Positions 1-7,504 of a DNA stretch of 12,979 nt are shown here, one piece after another (within the stretch, counting starts at the first letter, position 1; every line of letters begins with the position of its first letter). Under the pieces are notes generated by a model. It made no database searches. It worked only from the letters and a program-made list of their open reading frames with translations, and was not told where the DNA came from. A program made the position numbers and the translations under genes. Origin of the DNA: Victivallales bacterium. Lineage in GTDB: Bacteria > Verrucomicrobiota > Lentisphaeria > Oligosphaerales > Oligosphaeraceae. The stretch is from the NCBI GenBank assembly GCA_017963875.1, contig JAGCTA010000365.1:1-12979 (forward strand), written 5' to 3'.

Positions 1-11
1 CTTGGGAATAT

Positions 12-35
12 GAGCCTATTGTTTCCAATAGGCTC
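12..35. other. Perfect 10-bp stem-loop
   Basis: The arms GAGCCTATTG (12-21) and CAATAGGCTC (26-35) pair perfectly around a 4-base loop TTTC. No T-run follows on either strand, so it is not a standard intrinsic terminator. It may be the end signal of a gene left of the window or part of the repeat cluster that follows. Confidence 0.6.
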
Positions 36-83
36 TATTCCCTATGAGGGGCGGTAATTACATAAGTCAATGCGACTGTGAAA

Positions 84-176
84 GACCCCGAAGGGGTCAA
101 ATATCAGTAACCCCAGGTTGAGCGAAGCGAAACCTGGGGGACGCAGCCACCAAAGGATTCCGACCTCGAAGAGGTC
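84..176. repeat. REP-like intergenic element of three hairpins
   Basis: Three palindromes sit in a row. GACCCC-GAA-GGGGTC is at 84-98. CCCCAGGTT and AACCTGGGG form 9-bp arms at 111-119 and 131-139 around an 11-base loop. GACCTC-GAA-GAGGTC is at 162-176. The two outer palindromes are copies of one another differing by one base in each arm (C/G against T/A), and the two changes keep the pairing. This is the look of non-coding REP-type repeats, which in other bacteria are associated with Y1-family (RAYT) transposases. No such transposase lies in the window. Assignment to REP elements is inference from form alone. Confidence 0.6.
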
Positions 177-226
177 GAACCTATCCTCTTGGGAAATAGA
201 ACTTTCCAATAAAGTTTGAATAGAGC

Positions 227-2968
227 ATGATGATAAAACGTATATTCAGTATAGCATGGCTACTGGCCAGTTGGCTGGTGCTTGGTGCTCCTGTCGCCTA
301 TTATGTCGATGGCGCAACGGGAAATGACGAATTTCCAGGTGAGGAATCCGCGCCGTTCCGTACGCTGAGGCGTGCTCTCCGCCAGTACAGGATGCTGGCA
401 ATTACGCGTTGTCTCCCAGAAGGTGGAGTCCGCATCGTGCTGGCTCCTGGGCGATATGAAATGGCGTCAGGGCGTGTTTTCAATGAAGACGAATCTGCGA
501 GTCCTGACTGCCCATTGGAAATTGACGGGCAGGGGAAGGCGGTTTTCACGGGAAGCCTTGTATTGCAGCGTTCTGATTTTGTCCCCGTGGCCGATGAAGC
601 CGTCCTCAAGAGATTGCCTCAAAGTGCGAGAGGAAATGTCCAATGCTGTGATTTGACGAAATATGGCATTCCCGCAGAGGTCGTTGCCGATGTATTCCGT
701 GGCCCTTTCCCATTTGGGCAGTTGTTCGTCAACGGAAGACGTCAGCCGATGTCCCGCTGGCCCAACGTCGGCTGGGCGGCAATGGGCAACGCCGTGGAAC
801 GCGGGGATTATGGCAAGGCAGAAGGGCAGGGGGGCATTTTCACCTATACGGATGAAACGCCCGCAGAACGATGGAAGACGGCGTCAGCCGTATGGCTTCA
901 TGGCTTTTGGGCGCACGACTGGCTTGACGAGGTCATTCAAGTGGAGTCCATTGACGGTGCCAGCAAGCGGATTCGCCTCAAATCGGCCGCAAGCCGCTAT
1001 GGAATAGGGAACTGGTCTCCAAGGAGGAACCGCGAGGAAAGACGTTTCGCCGCACTTAATCTGCTTGAGGAACTCGACCGTTGCGGCGAGTGGTGCTTCG
1101 AGCCAGAGAACGCACGCCTCTACGCATGGTTGCCAGATAATAATGGCGATACGGGCGAGATTATTGAATTCTCACGGCTTAAGACATCTTTTTTCAAAGT
1201 TGAGAATTGTTCTGGCATCAGATTCAGCAATTTGATTTTCGAATGCTCGAATGGTCCTGGGCTGGAACTGGAAGGAAATGACAATGCAGTTGTCGGCTGC
1301 GTTTTCCGAAATCTGTCTGGAACGGGAATCATTGTCAACGGTTCCAGAAACAGAGTCGAATCATGCGACATCTATGATCTGGACGGTACAGGGGTGACCG
1401 TTGACGGCGGAGACACAATTTCGTTGGTGCGTGGCGAGAATGTTGTTCAAGATTGCCATATTCACCATATTGGCAAGGCGGCATTGGGATACAGCGCTGC
1501 TGTCCGACTGGGGGGTGTCGGAAACCGTGTCAGCCATAATCTGTTCCACGATATGCCTCATGCCGCAGTGCTGATCAGCGGCAACGAACAACTTGTCGAG
1601 GCGAATGAGATATTCAGCGCATGTCTGGAGACATCTGAATCGGGGGCGTTGTATTCCACGCGCAACTGGGGAAGCCAGGGAAATGTCGAAAGGCATAATT
1701 ATATCCATGACCTTGGCGGTGTTGGTTCAGTCTCGCCAGGAGTATATTTTGACGACTGCGACAGCGGCGATACCGTTGAAGGGAATGTGTTTGTAGGACT
1801 GGATAGAGCCGTGATGATCGGCGGCGGTCGTGACAATCGGATTCTCGGCAATGTATTTTTTGACTGTCATCCTGCACTGTTTATGGATGAACGCGGCAAA
1901 TATCTAATTAAATGGAACAAGGGCGAGGCGGACAGTTGGGACTTGCAGGCGAAACTTGAGGCGGTGAATTACCGACAGGCATCTTGGAGTGTTGCATATC
2001 CAAGTCTTTCCAAAATAATGGAGGACGAACCCGCGAAACCGAAGCACAATGTCGCCAGCGGGAATATCGTCGTCGGCGGGACGGGGTTCATGATGAAGGA
2101 CCCGCTTCGTAAACTGCTGACGGACGAGCGGAACTGGTTCATGGACATCAGTTCAACACCAGGATTCGCGGATGCAAGAAAAGGCGATTTCACCTTGACG
2201 GACATGGTGGAAGTGCGGAAGCATATTCCTAATTTTGCGGATATTCCTTTCCAGTCCATTGGCCTGAAAAGTCGTCGCTCCGATTCACACGCCCTTCTTG
2301 AGGCTAGTTTGAAGGAACGCTCCCTAAAGAGCAGAATTGCTCCAGCCCAGCCTAAGAATGAGCGGCCAGTCGGTCCAAAAGGCAGATTTACCGCCGCCGT
2401 TGCGAAGAATCATGTCAACGTGGATGGCGATTTATTGAAGGAAGAGTGGAACGACACGGTTGTCTGTGGTCGTGTGCGCCTTGAAAACGATGAATATGGT
2501 GTGAAACGTGGGCCACCAAGCACACTGTATGCCATGGCTGGCGATGGCGGCCTTTGGTTCGCCTTCGATGTCTCTGTTTCGGGGCGTCAACTGGTTCTTG
2601 ATGGAGACTGGGGTGAAACGGACGGCGTTGAACTGGCCTTGCTGCCGCCTGGCAGTGCCTGCACGCTTGTGTACCGCGGACTTGCCAATGGACAATATCA
2701 TGGAAGCGACAATGGCGGCGCCAATAAAGAGCAACTTCGTCAATTCATGACGGGCGTGCTCTATCATGCCAAAGATTATGGTGGCGGCATGTGGTGCTGC
2801 GAGTGGTTCATTCCATGGAACGCCATGGGGGGACGTCCCCCAAGTGGCACGGCCATTGGATTCAATGCTGCTGTGAGGCAGGCCGCCGACGGGCGCTGGC
2901 AATTATGGCGCGCAAGCGGAAGTCGGACGTCTGATGTCCAAAGGACAGGGGAACTGGTCATTCCTTGA
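227..2968 (+). CDS. Secreted right-handed parallel beta-helix protein with C-terminal CBM9-like domain
   Basis: A 913-residue protein with a signal peptide: basic MMIKR, a hydrophobic core at about residues 6-20, and likely cleavage near GAPVA. It is therefore exported, probably by Sec. YYVDGATGNDEFPG (25-38) followed by APFRTL (42-47) is the usual opening of secreted beta-helix proteins. About 325-555 carries the repeated short strands with N/G turns of PbH1 repeats (for example NRVESCDIYDLDGTGV and NVVQDCHIHHIG). STPGFADARKGDFTL (643-657) is the typical closing segment. Residues 721-913 (VNVDGDLLKEEW, WFAFDV, DWGETDGVELAL, IGFNAAVRQ) resemble CBM9/DOMON-like carbohydrate-binding domains. 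Such proteins act on or bind polysaccharides as lyases or hydrolases; the substrate cannot be read here. No clear ribosome binding site precedes either tandem ATG (227, 230). No partner gene adjoins it. Confidence 0.85.
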   Translation: MMIKRIFSIAWLLASWLVLGAPVAYYVDGATGNDEFPGEESAPFRTLRRALRQYRMLAITRCLPEGGVRIVLAPGRYEMASGRVFNEDESASPDCPLEIDGQGKAVFTGSLVLQRSDFVPVADEAVLKRLPQSARGNVQCCDLTKYGIPAEVVADVFRGPFPFGQLFVNGRRQPMSRWPNVGWAAMGNAVERGDYGKAEGQGGIFTYTDETPAERWKTASAVWLHGFWAHDWLDEVIQVESIDGASKRIRLKSAASRYGIGNWSPRRNREERRFAALNLLEELDRCGEWCFEPENARLYAWLPDNNGDTGEIIEFSRLKTSFFKVENCSGIRFSNLIFECSNGPGLELEGNDNAVVGCVFRNLSGTGIIVNGSRNRVESCDIYDLDGTGVTVDGGDTISLVRGENVVQDCHIHHIGKAALGYSAAVRLGGVGNRVSHNLFHDMPHAAVLISGNEQLVEANEIFSACLETSESGALYSTRNWGSQGNVERHNYIHDLGGVGSVSPGVYFDDCDSGDTVEGNVFVGLDRAVMIGGGRDNRILGNVFFDCHPALFMDERGKYLIKWNKGEADSWDLQAKLEAVNYRQASWSVAYPSLSKIMEDEPAKPKHNVASGNIVVGGTGFMMKDPLRKLLTDERNWFMDISSTPGFADARKGDFTLTDMVEVRKHIPNFADIPFQSIGLKSRRSDSHALLEASLKERSLKSRIAPAQPKNERPVGPKGRFTAAVAKNHVNVDGDLLKEEWNDTVVCGRVRLENDEYGVKRGPPSTLYAMAGDGGLWFAFDVSVSGRQLVLDGDWGETDGVELALLPPGSACTLVYRGLANGQYHGSDNGGANKEQLRQFMTGVLYHAKDYGGGMWCCEWFIPWNAMGGRPPSGTAIGFNAAVRQAADGRWQLWRASGSRTSDVQRTGELVIP

Positions 2969-2993
2969 ACGGATAAAGTCTCTTTTTAAGGAA

Positions 2994-3059
2994 AAATCCA
3001 TCAAAAACATGTCGCAAGGAATTGCAAGATTTGCATTTTATGTTATGTTTAATGGATTT
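2994..3059 (+). promoter_or_regulatory. Possible promoter region of yajC-secDF
   Basis: An 8-base inverted repeat, AAATCCAT (2994-3001) and ATGGATTT (3052-3059), encloses TTGCAA (3022-3027) and TATGTT (3044-3049) spaced by 16 bases. Each box matches the sigma70 consensus at 4 of 6 positions. GCAAG also recurs at 3014 and 3024. The rest of the gap to yajC (3060-3113) is AT-rich. The evidence is weak, but a promoter must lie here unless the export genes are read from the beta-helix gene. Confidence 0.25.
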
Positions 3060-3103
3060 ACCGTTTTCCCGAAATTAATCTAACAATCACATAATTATAA
3101 CAT

Positions 3104-3107
3104 GGAG
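3104..3107 (+). promoter_or_regulatory. Shine-Dalgarno site that picks the yajC start
   Basis: GGAG lies 6 bases before the ATG at 3114. The upstream in-frame ATG at 3102 has only AT-rich sequence before it, and GGAG would fall inside its reading frame. The 3114 start is therefore preferred. Confidence 0.6.
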
Positions 3108-3113
3108 CAAGCA

Positions 3114-3485
3114 ATGGGAATGATATTGCTGAATGGAATGAGTGTATTGGCCATGGCTGGAGGCCAAGGCGGTGCACAGGGCGGCGGCATGTGGGACATG
3201 CTGCTGATGATGGCCGTCATCATGGGGTTGATGTATTTCATGGTGATGAGACCGCAGCAACGCAGGGAAAAGGAACGCCAGGCGATGCTGAAGCGAATCA
3301 CGGTCGGTGACAAGGTACGGACCATCGGCGGCATTCTCGGAACTGTCGCGGCGGTTTCCGAGACGACCATCACCGTGACAGTCGCAGACAAAGTCGCCAT
3401 AGATTTTGTCCGTGATGCGGTTCAACTGGTTGAAGGCGAGCCTGCCAAGGACGTCAAGAAGGAAGACGATGCCAATAAGAAGTGA
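3114..3485 (+). CDS. yajC: Preprotein translocase subunit YajC
   Basis: A protein of about 123 residues from the preferred ATG at 3114 (127 from 3102). It has a Gly/Met-rich N-terminus, one membrane segment (WDMLLMMAVIMGLMYFMVM), and then the family signature MRPQQRREKERQAML. The compact domain VGDKVRTIGGILGTVAAV follows, with the beta-rich TTITVTVADKVAIDFVRDAV. YajC is a small inner-membrane protein that associates with SecD and SecF at the SecYEG translocon. The charged tail (DVKKEDDANKK) is ordinary for the family. secDF begins 59 bases downstream on the same strand, the classical yajC-secD-secF order, so the two are very likely co-transcribed. Confidence 0.95.
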   Translation: MGMILLNGMSVLAMAGGQGGAQGGGMWDMLLMMAVIMGLMYFMVMRPQQRREKERQAMLKRITVGDKVRTIGGILGTVAAVSETTITVTVADKVAIDFVRDAVQLVEGEPAKDVKKEDDANKK

Positions 3486-3544
3486 TTTCTGGCGGTTCTT
3501 TTAGTAGCAAACATTAAAACCAAATATATTTCAAAGGACAGGTA

Positions 3545-6500
3545 ATGAAAAAATCGTTGATTATTCGCTGGTGTATCATCGGTGCAATTGTTCTCTGCTG
3601 GACAGTTTCCATCTTCCCCATCAAGGACAGGGATATTCTTGATGAATTTATGAAACTTTCCAAAGTTCAGATGAAGGAATACGAGGCGCAGGCCAAGGAA
3701 CTGGAAGCCGCTGGCGGTCGCGATGCCGTTCTGAAGAAACTTCAGGCCGTTGAAGACAAGAGCAGCAAGGAATACATGTCTCTGCTGAAAATCTACCGTT
3801 CGGATGAGAAAATCAAGAACTACAAGGAACTGACCGACCGAATCGATGCACTTGTCAAGGCACTTCCTGCGGACATCAGCGCGTCTGACAAGTCCAAGAT
3901 GTCCTACCGTCTGCTTGAGAAGGCGGCTGGGACCGATGACGGCAAACGTGCCAGAATCAGTCTGAACGATTATATCAAGATTTCAAAAAATGAGCGGACA
4001 TCCAACGCCAATGTCCTGCGTTACCTCCGCCGCCGCACGGCTGGAAAGTTGAATCTTGGATTGGACTTGCAGGGCGGTACGGAATTTGTCGTCGGTTTTG
4101 ATGAAGAGCAGGTCAAGGAAAAGGAGCCCAATGCCAATATCGAGTGGATCCGCGACCAAATCCGCACGATTCTTGATAATCGTCTCAATAAACTCGGCGT
4201 TACCGAGCCTGAAATCCGTGTCGAAGGGCCGACGGCGATTTCCGTCAAGATGCCTGCTGTCAGCGAAGGCGAAAAGGCGAGCATCCGCAAGACCATTCAG
4301 GATTCCGCCAAACTTTCTTTCCATATGCTCCAACCATACGATGCAACCACGGGAAAGAGTTATGAAATGATGACGGTCGCGCTCGTCGGAAAATCCGATG
4401 ACGGCGAGGAAATCGAAAACGACATCTCTGTCCGCAAGGAGCCGACGGATGTTCTTGGCAGTGACATCGAGCGCGCAGTACCACAGCAGGACAACTATGG
4501 TCGCTGGTCAGTCGGCTTGACATTCAACAAGAATGGCGCGGAGGCGTTCGGCAGAGTCACAGGTGCGAATGTCGGCCAGCAGTTGGCCATTGTTCTTGAC
4601 GGCAAGGTCTATAGCGCACCTGTCATCCAGGGCGCAATCACTGGCGGAAGCGCGCAGATCACAGGCGATTTCAGTTTTGAGGAGGCTCGTCAATTGGCCA
4701 CCGTCATTTCGTCAGGCAATCTTCCTGCGGATATTTCGATTTCCAGCGAATTCGGTACAGACCCGACCTTGGGCGCGGATTCCGTCCGCAGCGGTTTCAT
4801 GGCTGGTATCATCGGTCTGGCGTTGGTCATTGTCTTCATGCTCTGGTATTATCATATCGCAGGTGTCATTGCCATTTTGGCATTGATTGTCAACACGCTG
4901 CTGACATTGGGTTCCATGTCATTGCTCAAGGCGACCATTACAATGCCTGGTATCGCAGGTATGGTGTTGACCATCGGTATGGCTGTTGACGCAAACGTCC
5001 TGATTTTCGAGCGTATCCGCGAGGAATTGGCAAAGGGCAAGGCACTCGCAGGTTCCATCCGCGCAGGTTATGAGCGTGCTTTCAGCAGTATCTGGGATTC
5101 TAACCTGACGACTCTTCTGACATGCTTCTTCCTCTACTCTTTTGGCAGCGGCTCAATCAAGGGATTCGCCGTCACATTGAGTTGCGGTATTTTTGCAAGT
5201 ATGTTCACTGCCATTTTCATGACGCGTGCCATCTTTGACCTGCTTATCCACTGTGATGTGATCCACACGTTGAATATGCATTCCTTCTCCTTCCTGAAGG
5301 CCCCGAAGATTGATTTCCTGAGTTATCGCAAAATCTGCGTCCGTTGTTCCTTGACGCTCATTGTTATCTCGCTGATTTGGATGTTTGTCCGTGGAAACGG
5401 CATGTTGGGCATTGAATTCTCGGGCGGTACACAGATTTCCTACACAATCGGCGAACCTACAAAGAAACCTGCTATCGAGGAACTGCACAAAGTTGTTGAC
5501 GCGACCAAGGGACTTGAGCAGGCGCGTATCGGATACAAGAAAGGTGAAGGCGGCATGGAAGTCCTTGAAATCACCACACCGCCAGGAAAGAAGGCCGAGG
5601 CTGAAGAGGAAAAGGCCGCGGAAAAAGCCGCCATCGCCAAATACGATGCTGCAAACAAGGCGTTCGTCAAGGCTGATGAAGCCAGAGCAAAGGCTGCAGA
5701 TGAAGTCGCAGCCAAGACGACGGCACTCGAAAATGCCGACAAGACATTGGCTGATGCGCAGGCCGCCGTCAAGGCCGCCAAGCCAGAAGACAAGTTGGAT
5801 GACCTGAAGGCCGCAGTCACCGCCGCTGAAAAGACACAGGCAGATGCCAAGGCCGCAATGGAAAAGGCCGCTGAGGATGCCAAAGCCGCAGTTGCCGCCG
5901 CGAAGACCGCTGCCGATGAAAGAAAGGCGGCTGACAGCGAACTGGCGAAGGTCCAGGGCCGAGTCGATCCGAATGATTTGCTTGATACATTGGCGGAAGC
6001 CTTCCCCGAAGCCAAACTGGAAGTCGGCGGAACGAAGATTGTCGGAGCGCATGTTGGCACGCAGTTCCGCGTGGATGCATTCCTGGCGGCTTTCTGGGCG
6101 TTGATTGGTGTCATCATCTACTTGGCATTCCGTTTCGAGTTCAAGTATGGTTTGGCCGCTGTCTTGGCCGTCATTCATGACGTCATTTGCGCATGTGGTC
6201 TGTTTGTCATCTTTGGCGGACGCATCACGCCGAGCGTCATAGCCGCCTTGCTGACCATCATCGGATATTCGCTGAATGATACAATCGTCATCTTCGACCG
6301 TATCCGTGAGACAAAGACATTCCACAAGGACATGAAGTTCTCTGAACTCGTCAATCTGTCAATCAACCAGACATTGTCGCGTACCATCCTGACAACTATC
6401 ACAACGGTTTTCGTCGTTGCCTCGATCATGATTCTGTCTGGTGGCGACATTCAGGATTTCGCCATTGTAATGTTCATGGGGTTGTTCATCGGTACCTATT

Positions 6501-6610
6501 CAACCATCTTCATCGCGACTTCGTTTATCAACACCTGGCAGAGGAAAATCGCTGCCAAGAGCGAGGCAGCAGCCACTCCGAAGAAGAACGCTCTGCCCAC
6601 GGTCAAGTAA
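3545..6610 (+). CDS. secDF: Fused protein translocase subunits SecD-SecF
   Basis: A 1021-residue inner-membrane protein that uses the ion gradient to drive late preprotein translocation through SecYEG. The start follows AAAGGA (3533-3538) at good spacing. The SecD half has a first membrane helix at about 8-25 and a Lys/Glu-rich periplasmic helical segment (28-160). LNLGLDLQGGTEF (169-181), DNRLNKLGVTEPEIRVEG and VLDGKVYSAPVIQG come next, then five membrane helices (about 415-565). These include MAVDANVLIFERIREE with D482. The SecF half starts near 585 with FSFLKAPKIDFLSYRK and GIEFSGGTQISY. It has five more helices after 845, including YSLNDTIVIFDRIRET with D912. D482 and D912 match the transport-essential Asp pair known from Thermus SecDF. 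A low-complexity insert (about 681-805) interrupts the SecF periplasmic domain. Fused SecDF occurs in several phyla; this one is longer than the usual 750-850 residues because of both extra periplasmic segments. Confidence 0.97.
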   Translation: MKKSLIIRWCIIGAIVLCWTVSIFPIKDRDILDEFMKLSKVQMKEYEAQAKELEAAGGRDAVLKKLQAVEDKSSKEYMSLLKIYRSDEKIKNYKELTDRIDALVKALPADISASDKSKMSYRLLEKAAGTDDGKRARISLNDYIKISKNERTSNANVLRYLRRRTAGKLNLGLDLQGGTEFVVGFDEEQVKEKEPNANIEWIRDQIRTILDNRLNKLGVTEPEIRVEGPTAISVKMPAVSEGEKASIRKTIQDSAKLSFHMLQPYDATTGKSYEMMTVALVGKSDDGEEIENDISVRKEPTDVLGSDIERAVPQQDNYGRWSVGLTFNKNGAEAFGRVTGANVGQQLAIVLDGKVYSAPVIQGAITGGSAQITGDFSFEEARQLATVISSGNLPADISISSEFGTDPTLGADSVRSGFMAGIIGLALVIVFMLWYYHIAGVIAILALIVNTLLTLGSMSLLKATITMPGIAGMVLTIGMAVDANVLIFERIREELAKGKALAGSIRAGYERAFSSIWDSNLTTLLTCFFLYSFGSGSIKGFAVTLSCGIFASMFTAIFMTRAIFDLLIHCDVIHTLNMHSFSFLKAPKIDFLSYRKICVRCSLTLIVISLIWMFVRGNGMLGIEFSGGTQISYTIGEPTKKPAIEELHKVVDATKGLEQARIGYKKGEGGMEVLEITTPPGKKAEAEEEKAAEKAAIAKYDAANKAFVKADEARAKAADEVAAKTTALENADKTLADAQAAVKAAKPEDKLDDLKAAVTAAEKTQADAKAAMEKAAEDAKAAVAAAKTAADERKAADSELAKVQGRVDPNDLLDTLAEAFPEAKLEVGGTKIVGAHVGTQFRVDAFLAAFWALIGVIIYLAFRFEFKYGLAAVLAVIHDVICACGLFVIFGGRITPSVIAALLTIIGYSLNDTIVIFDRIRETKTFHKDMKFSELVNLSINQTLSRTILTTITTVFVVASIMILSGGDIQDFAIVMFMGLFIGTYSTIFIATSFINTWQRKIAAKSEAAATPKKNALPTVK

Positions 6611-6646
6611 TTTGTTTCTAGTATTCGTGTAAAGAAGCATGACACA

Positions 6647-6703
6647 ATCCCAGATGTCTTAACATGGTAGATTCAATCCATGAGTAGGCGTCTGGGATGT
6701 TTT
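6647..6703 (+). terminator. Candidate terminator after secDF (nested stem-loop)
   Basis: ATCCCAGATGTCT (6647-6659) pairs with AGGCGTCTGGGAT (6686-6698) over 13 positions including two G-U pairs. The loop contains a second stem, CATGG (6663-6667) with CCATG (6678-6682). A short T-run (6700-6703) follows. It lies 36 bases after the secDF stop and ends 24 bases before the next ATG. The T-run is short and the structure branched, so it could instead be a leader element for the dehydrogenase gene. Confidence 0.45.
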
Positions 6704-6727
6704 ACATCAACTAAAAGGAGATGAAAA

Positions 6728-7486
6728 ATGATTATCAATCTGGATTTCACTGGGTATGTCGCCATTTGCACAGGCGGTGCTTCTGGCATGGGGTTGTTGT
6801 CGGGGCAGAAGTTCGCAGAATCAGGCGCGAAGGTCGTATTGTGCGATGTGAATGAGGAAGCGGTGAAAGCATGTGCCGACGAAATCTGTGCGAAGGGCGG
6901 CGAGGCGATTGGCCTGAAGGTCGATGTGCGGAATTTTGAAGAAATTGAACATGCCGTCAATGTGACGATGGAGAAATTTGGTCGTATCGACTATCTCATC
7001 AATGCGGCTGGCGGTGCCTCTGGGCGAGTGTTCAAATGCCAAGACACGTTCTGGGAGCGCGATCCGAAGATCATCGAATGGGGTCTGGATGTCAATCTGA
7101 AAGGTGCAGTGCTGTTCTCGCGTGCGGTGTTCAACCGCATGAAGGCAGGGAAGCATGGCTGCATCATCAATTTCGGTTCCGTGACTGGCGAAGAAGGCGG
7201 CGGTTCGGGTGCAGTGGACTATTCAGCGGCCAAGAGTGGCATGCACGGCCTCACGAAGAGCATTGCACAGGCTGGCGCAAGTTGCGGCATACGCAGTTGC
7301 TGTGTCATCCCAGGACCCGTTCTGACGCGTGCCGCGATGGCGAACATGAAGACCGCCCTGGGCAGAGCCGCAGAACCTTGGGAACTGGTCGATTTCATCC
7401 TCTATCTTTGCAGCGACAGCCATGGTTCGGCATTTACAGGCTCCGCCCATGTGATTGACTGTGGGCGTCTGCTGGCGACTTTCTGA
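6728..7486 (+). CDS. Short-chain dehydrogenase/reductase (SDR), classical type
   Basis: A 252-residue protein, the usual length for classical SDRs. The Shine-Dalgarno AAAAGGAG (6713-6720) is 7 bases before the ATG. The Rossmann nucleotide-binding motif TGGASGMG is at 15-22. An acidic residue at the end of beta-2 (LCDV, D40) suggests NAD(H) over NADP(H). Further motifs are DVRN (66-69), NAAG (92-95), N123 in DVNLKG, S151, and the catalytic YSAAK (Y165, K169), followed by PGPV. S151 to Y165 is one residue longer than the commonest spacing. The sequence shows an oxidoreductase of FabG/gluconate-dehydrogenase style, but the substrate cannot be read from it. rsgA follows within 18 bases, so the two are probably one transcript, although no functional link is evident. 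Confidence 0.9.
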   Translation: MIINLDFTGYVAICTGGASGMGLLSGQKFAESGAKVVLCDVNEEAVKACADEICAKGGEAIGLKVDVRNFEEIEHAVNVTMEKFGRIDYLINAAGGASGRVFKCQDTFWERDPKIIEWGLDVNLKGAVLFSRAVFNRMKAGKHGCIINFGSVTGEEGGGSGAVDYSAAKSGMHGLTKSIAQAGASCGIRSCCVIPGPVLTRAAMANMKTALGRAAEPWELVDFILYLCSDSHGSAFTGSAHVIDCGRLLATF

Positions 7487-7504
7487 AGAGACGTGCCGTT
7501 TTCC

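Noticed and set aside
2432..2902. Minus-strand 156-residue open frame under the CBM9-like domain
   Set aside because: It is antisense to a well supported coding domain, with no ribosome binding site and no recognisable motif.
2969..2996. Terminator of the beta-helix gene
   Set aside because: TTTTTAAGGAAAAA can form only a weak AT stem with no GC core and no following T-run.
5153..6325. Long open frames on the minus strand within secDF (390 and 225 residues)
   Set aside because: They mirror the Ala/Lys-rich codons and the conserved SecDF frame. Their products are low-complexity Ser/Ala or Cys/Gly-rich peptides with no start signal or family resemblance.
6611..6727. Metabolite riboswitch upstream of the dehydrogenase
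   Set aside because: The stems do not fit any riboswitch class I can recognise. A terminator explains them more simply.
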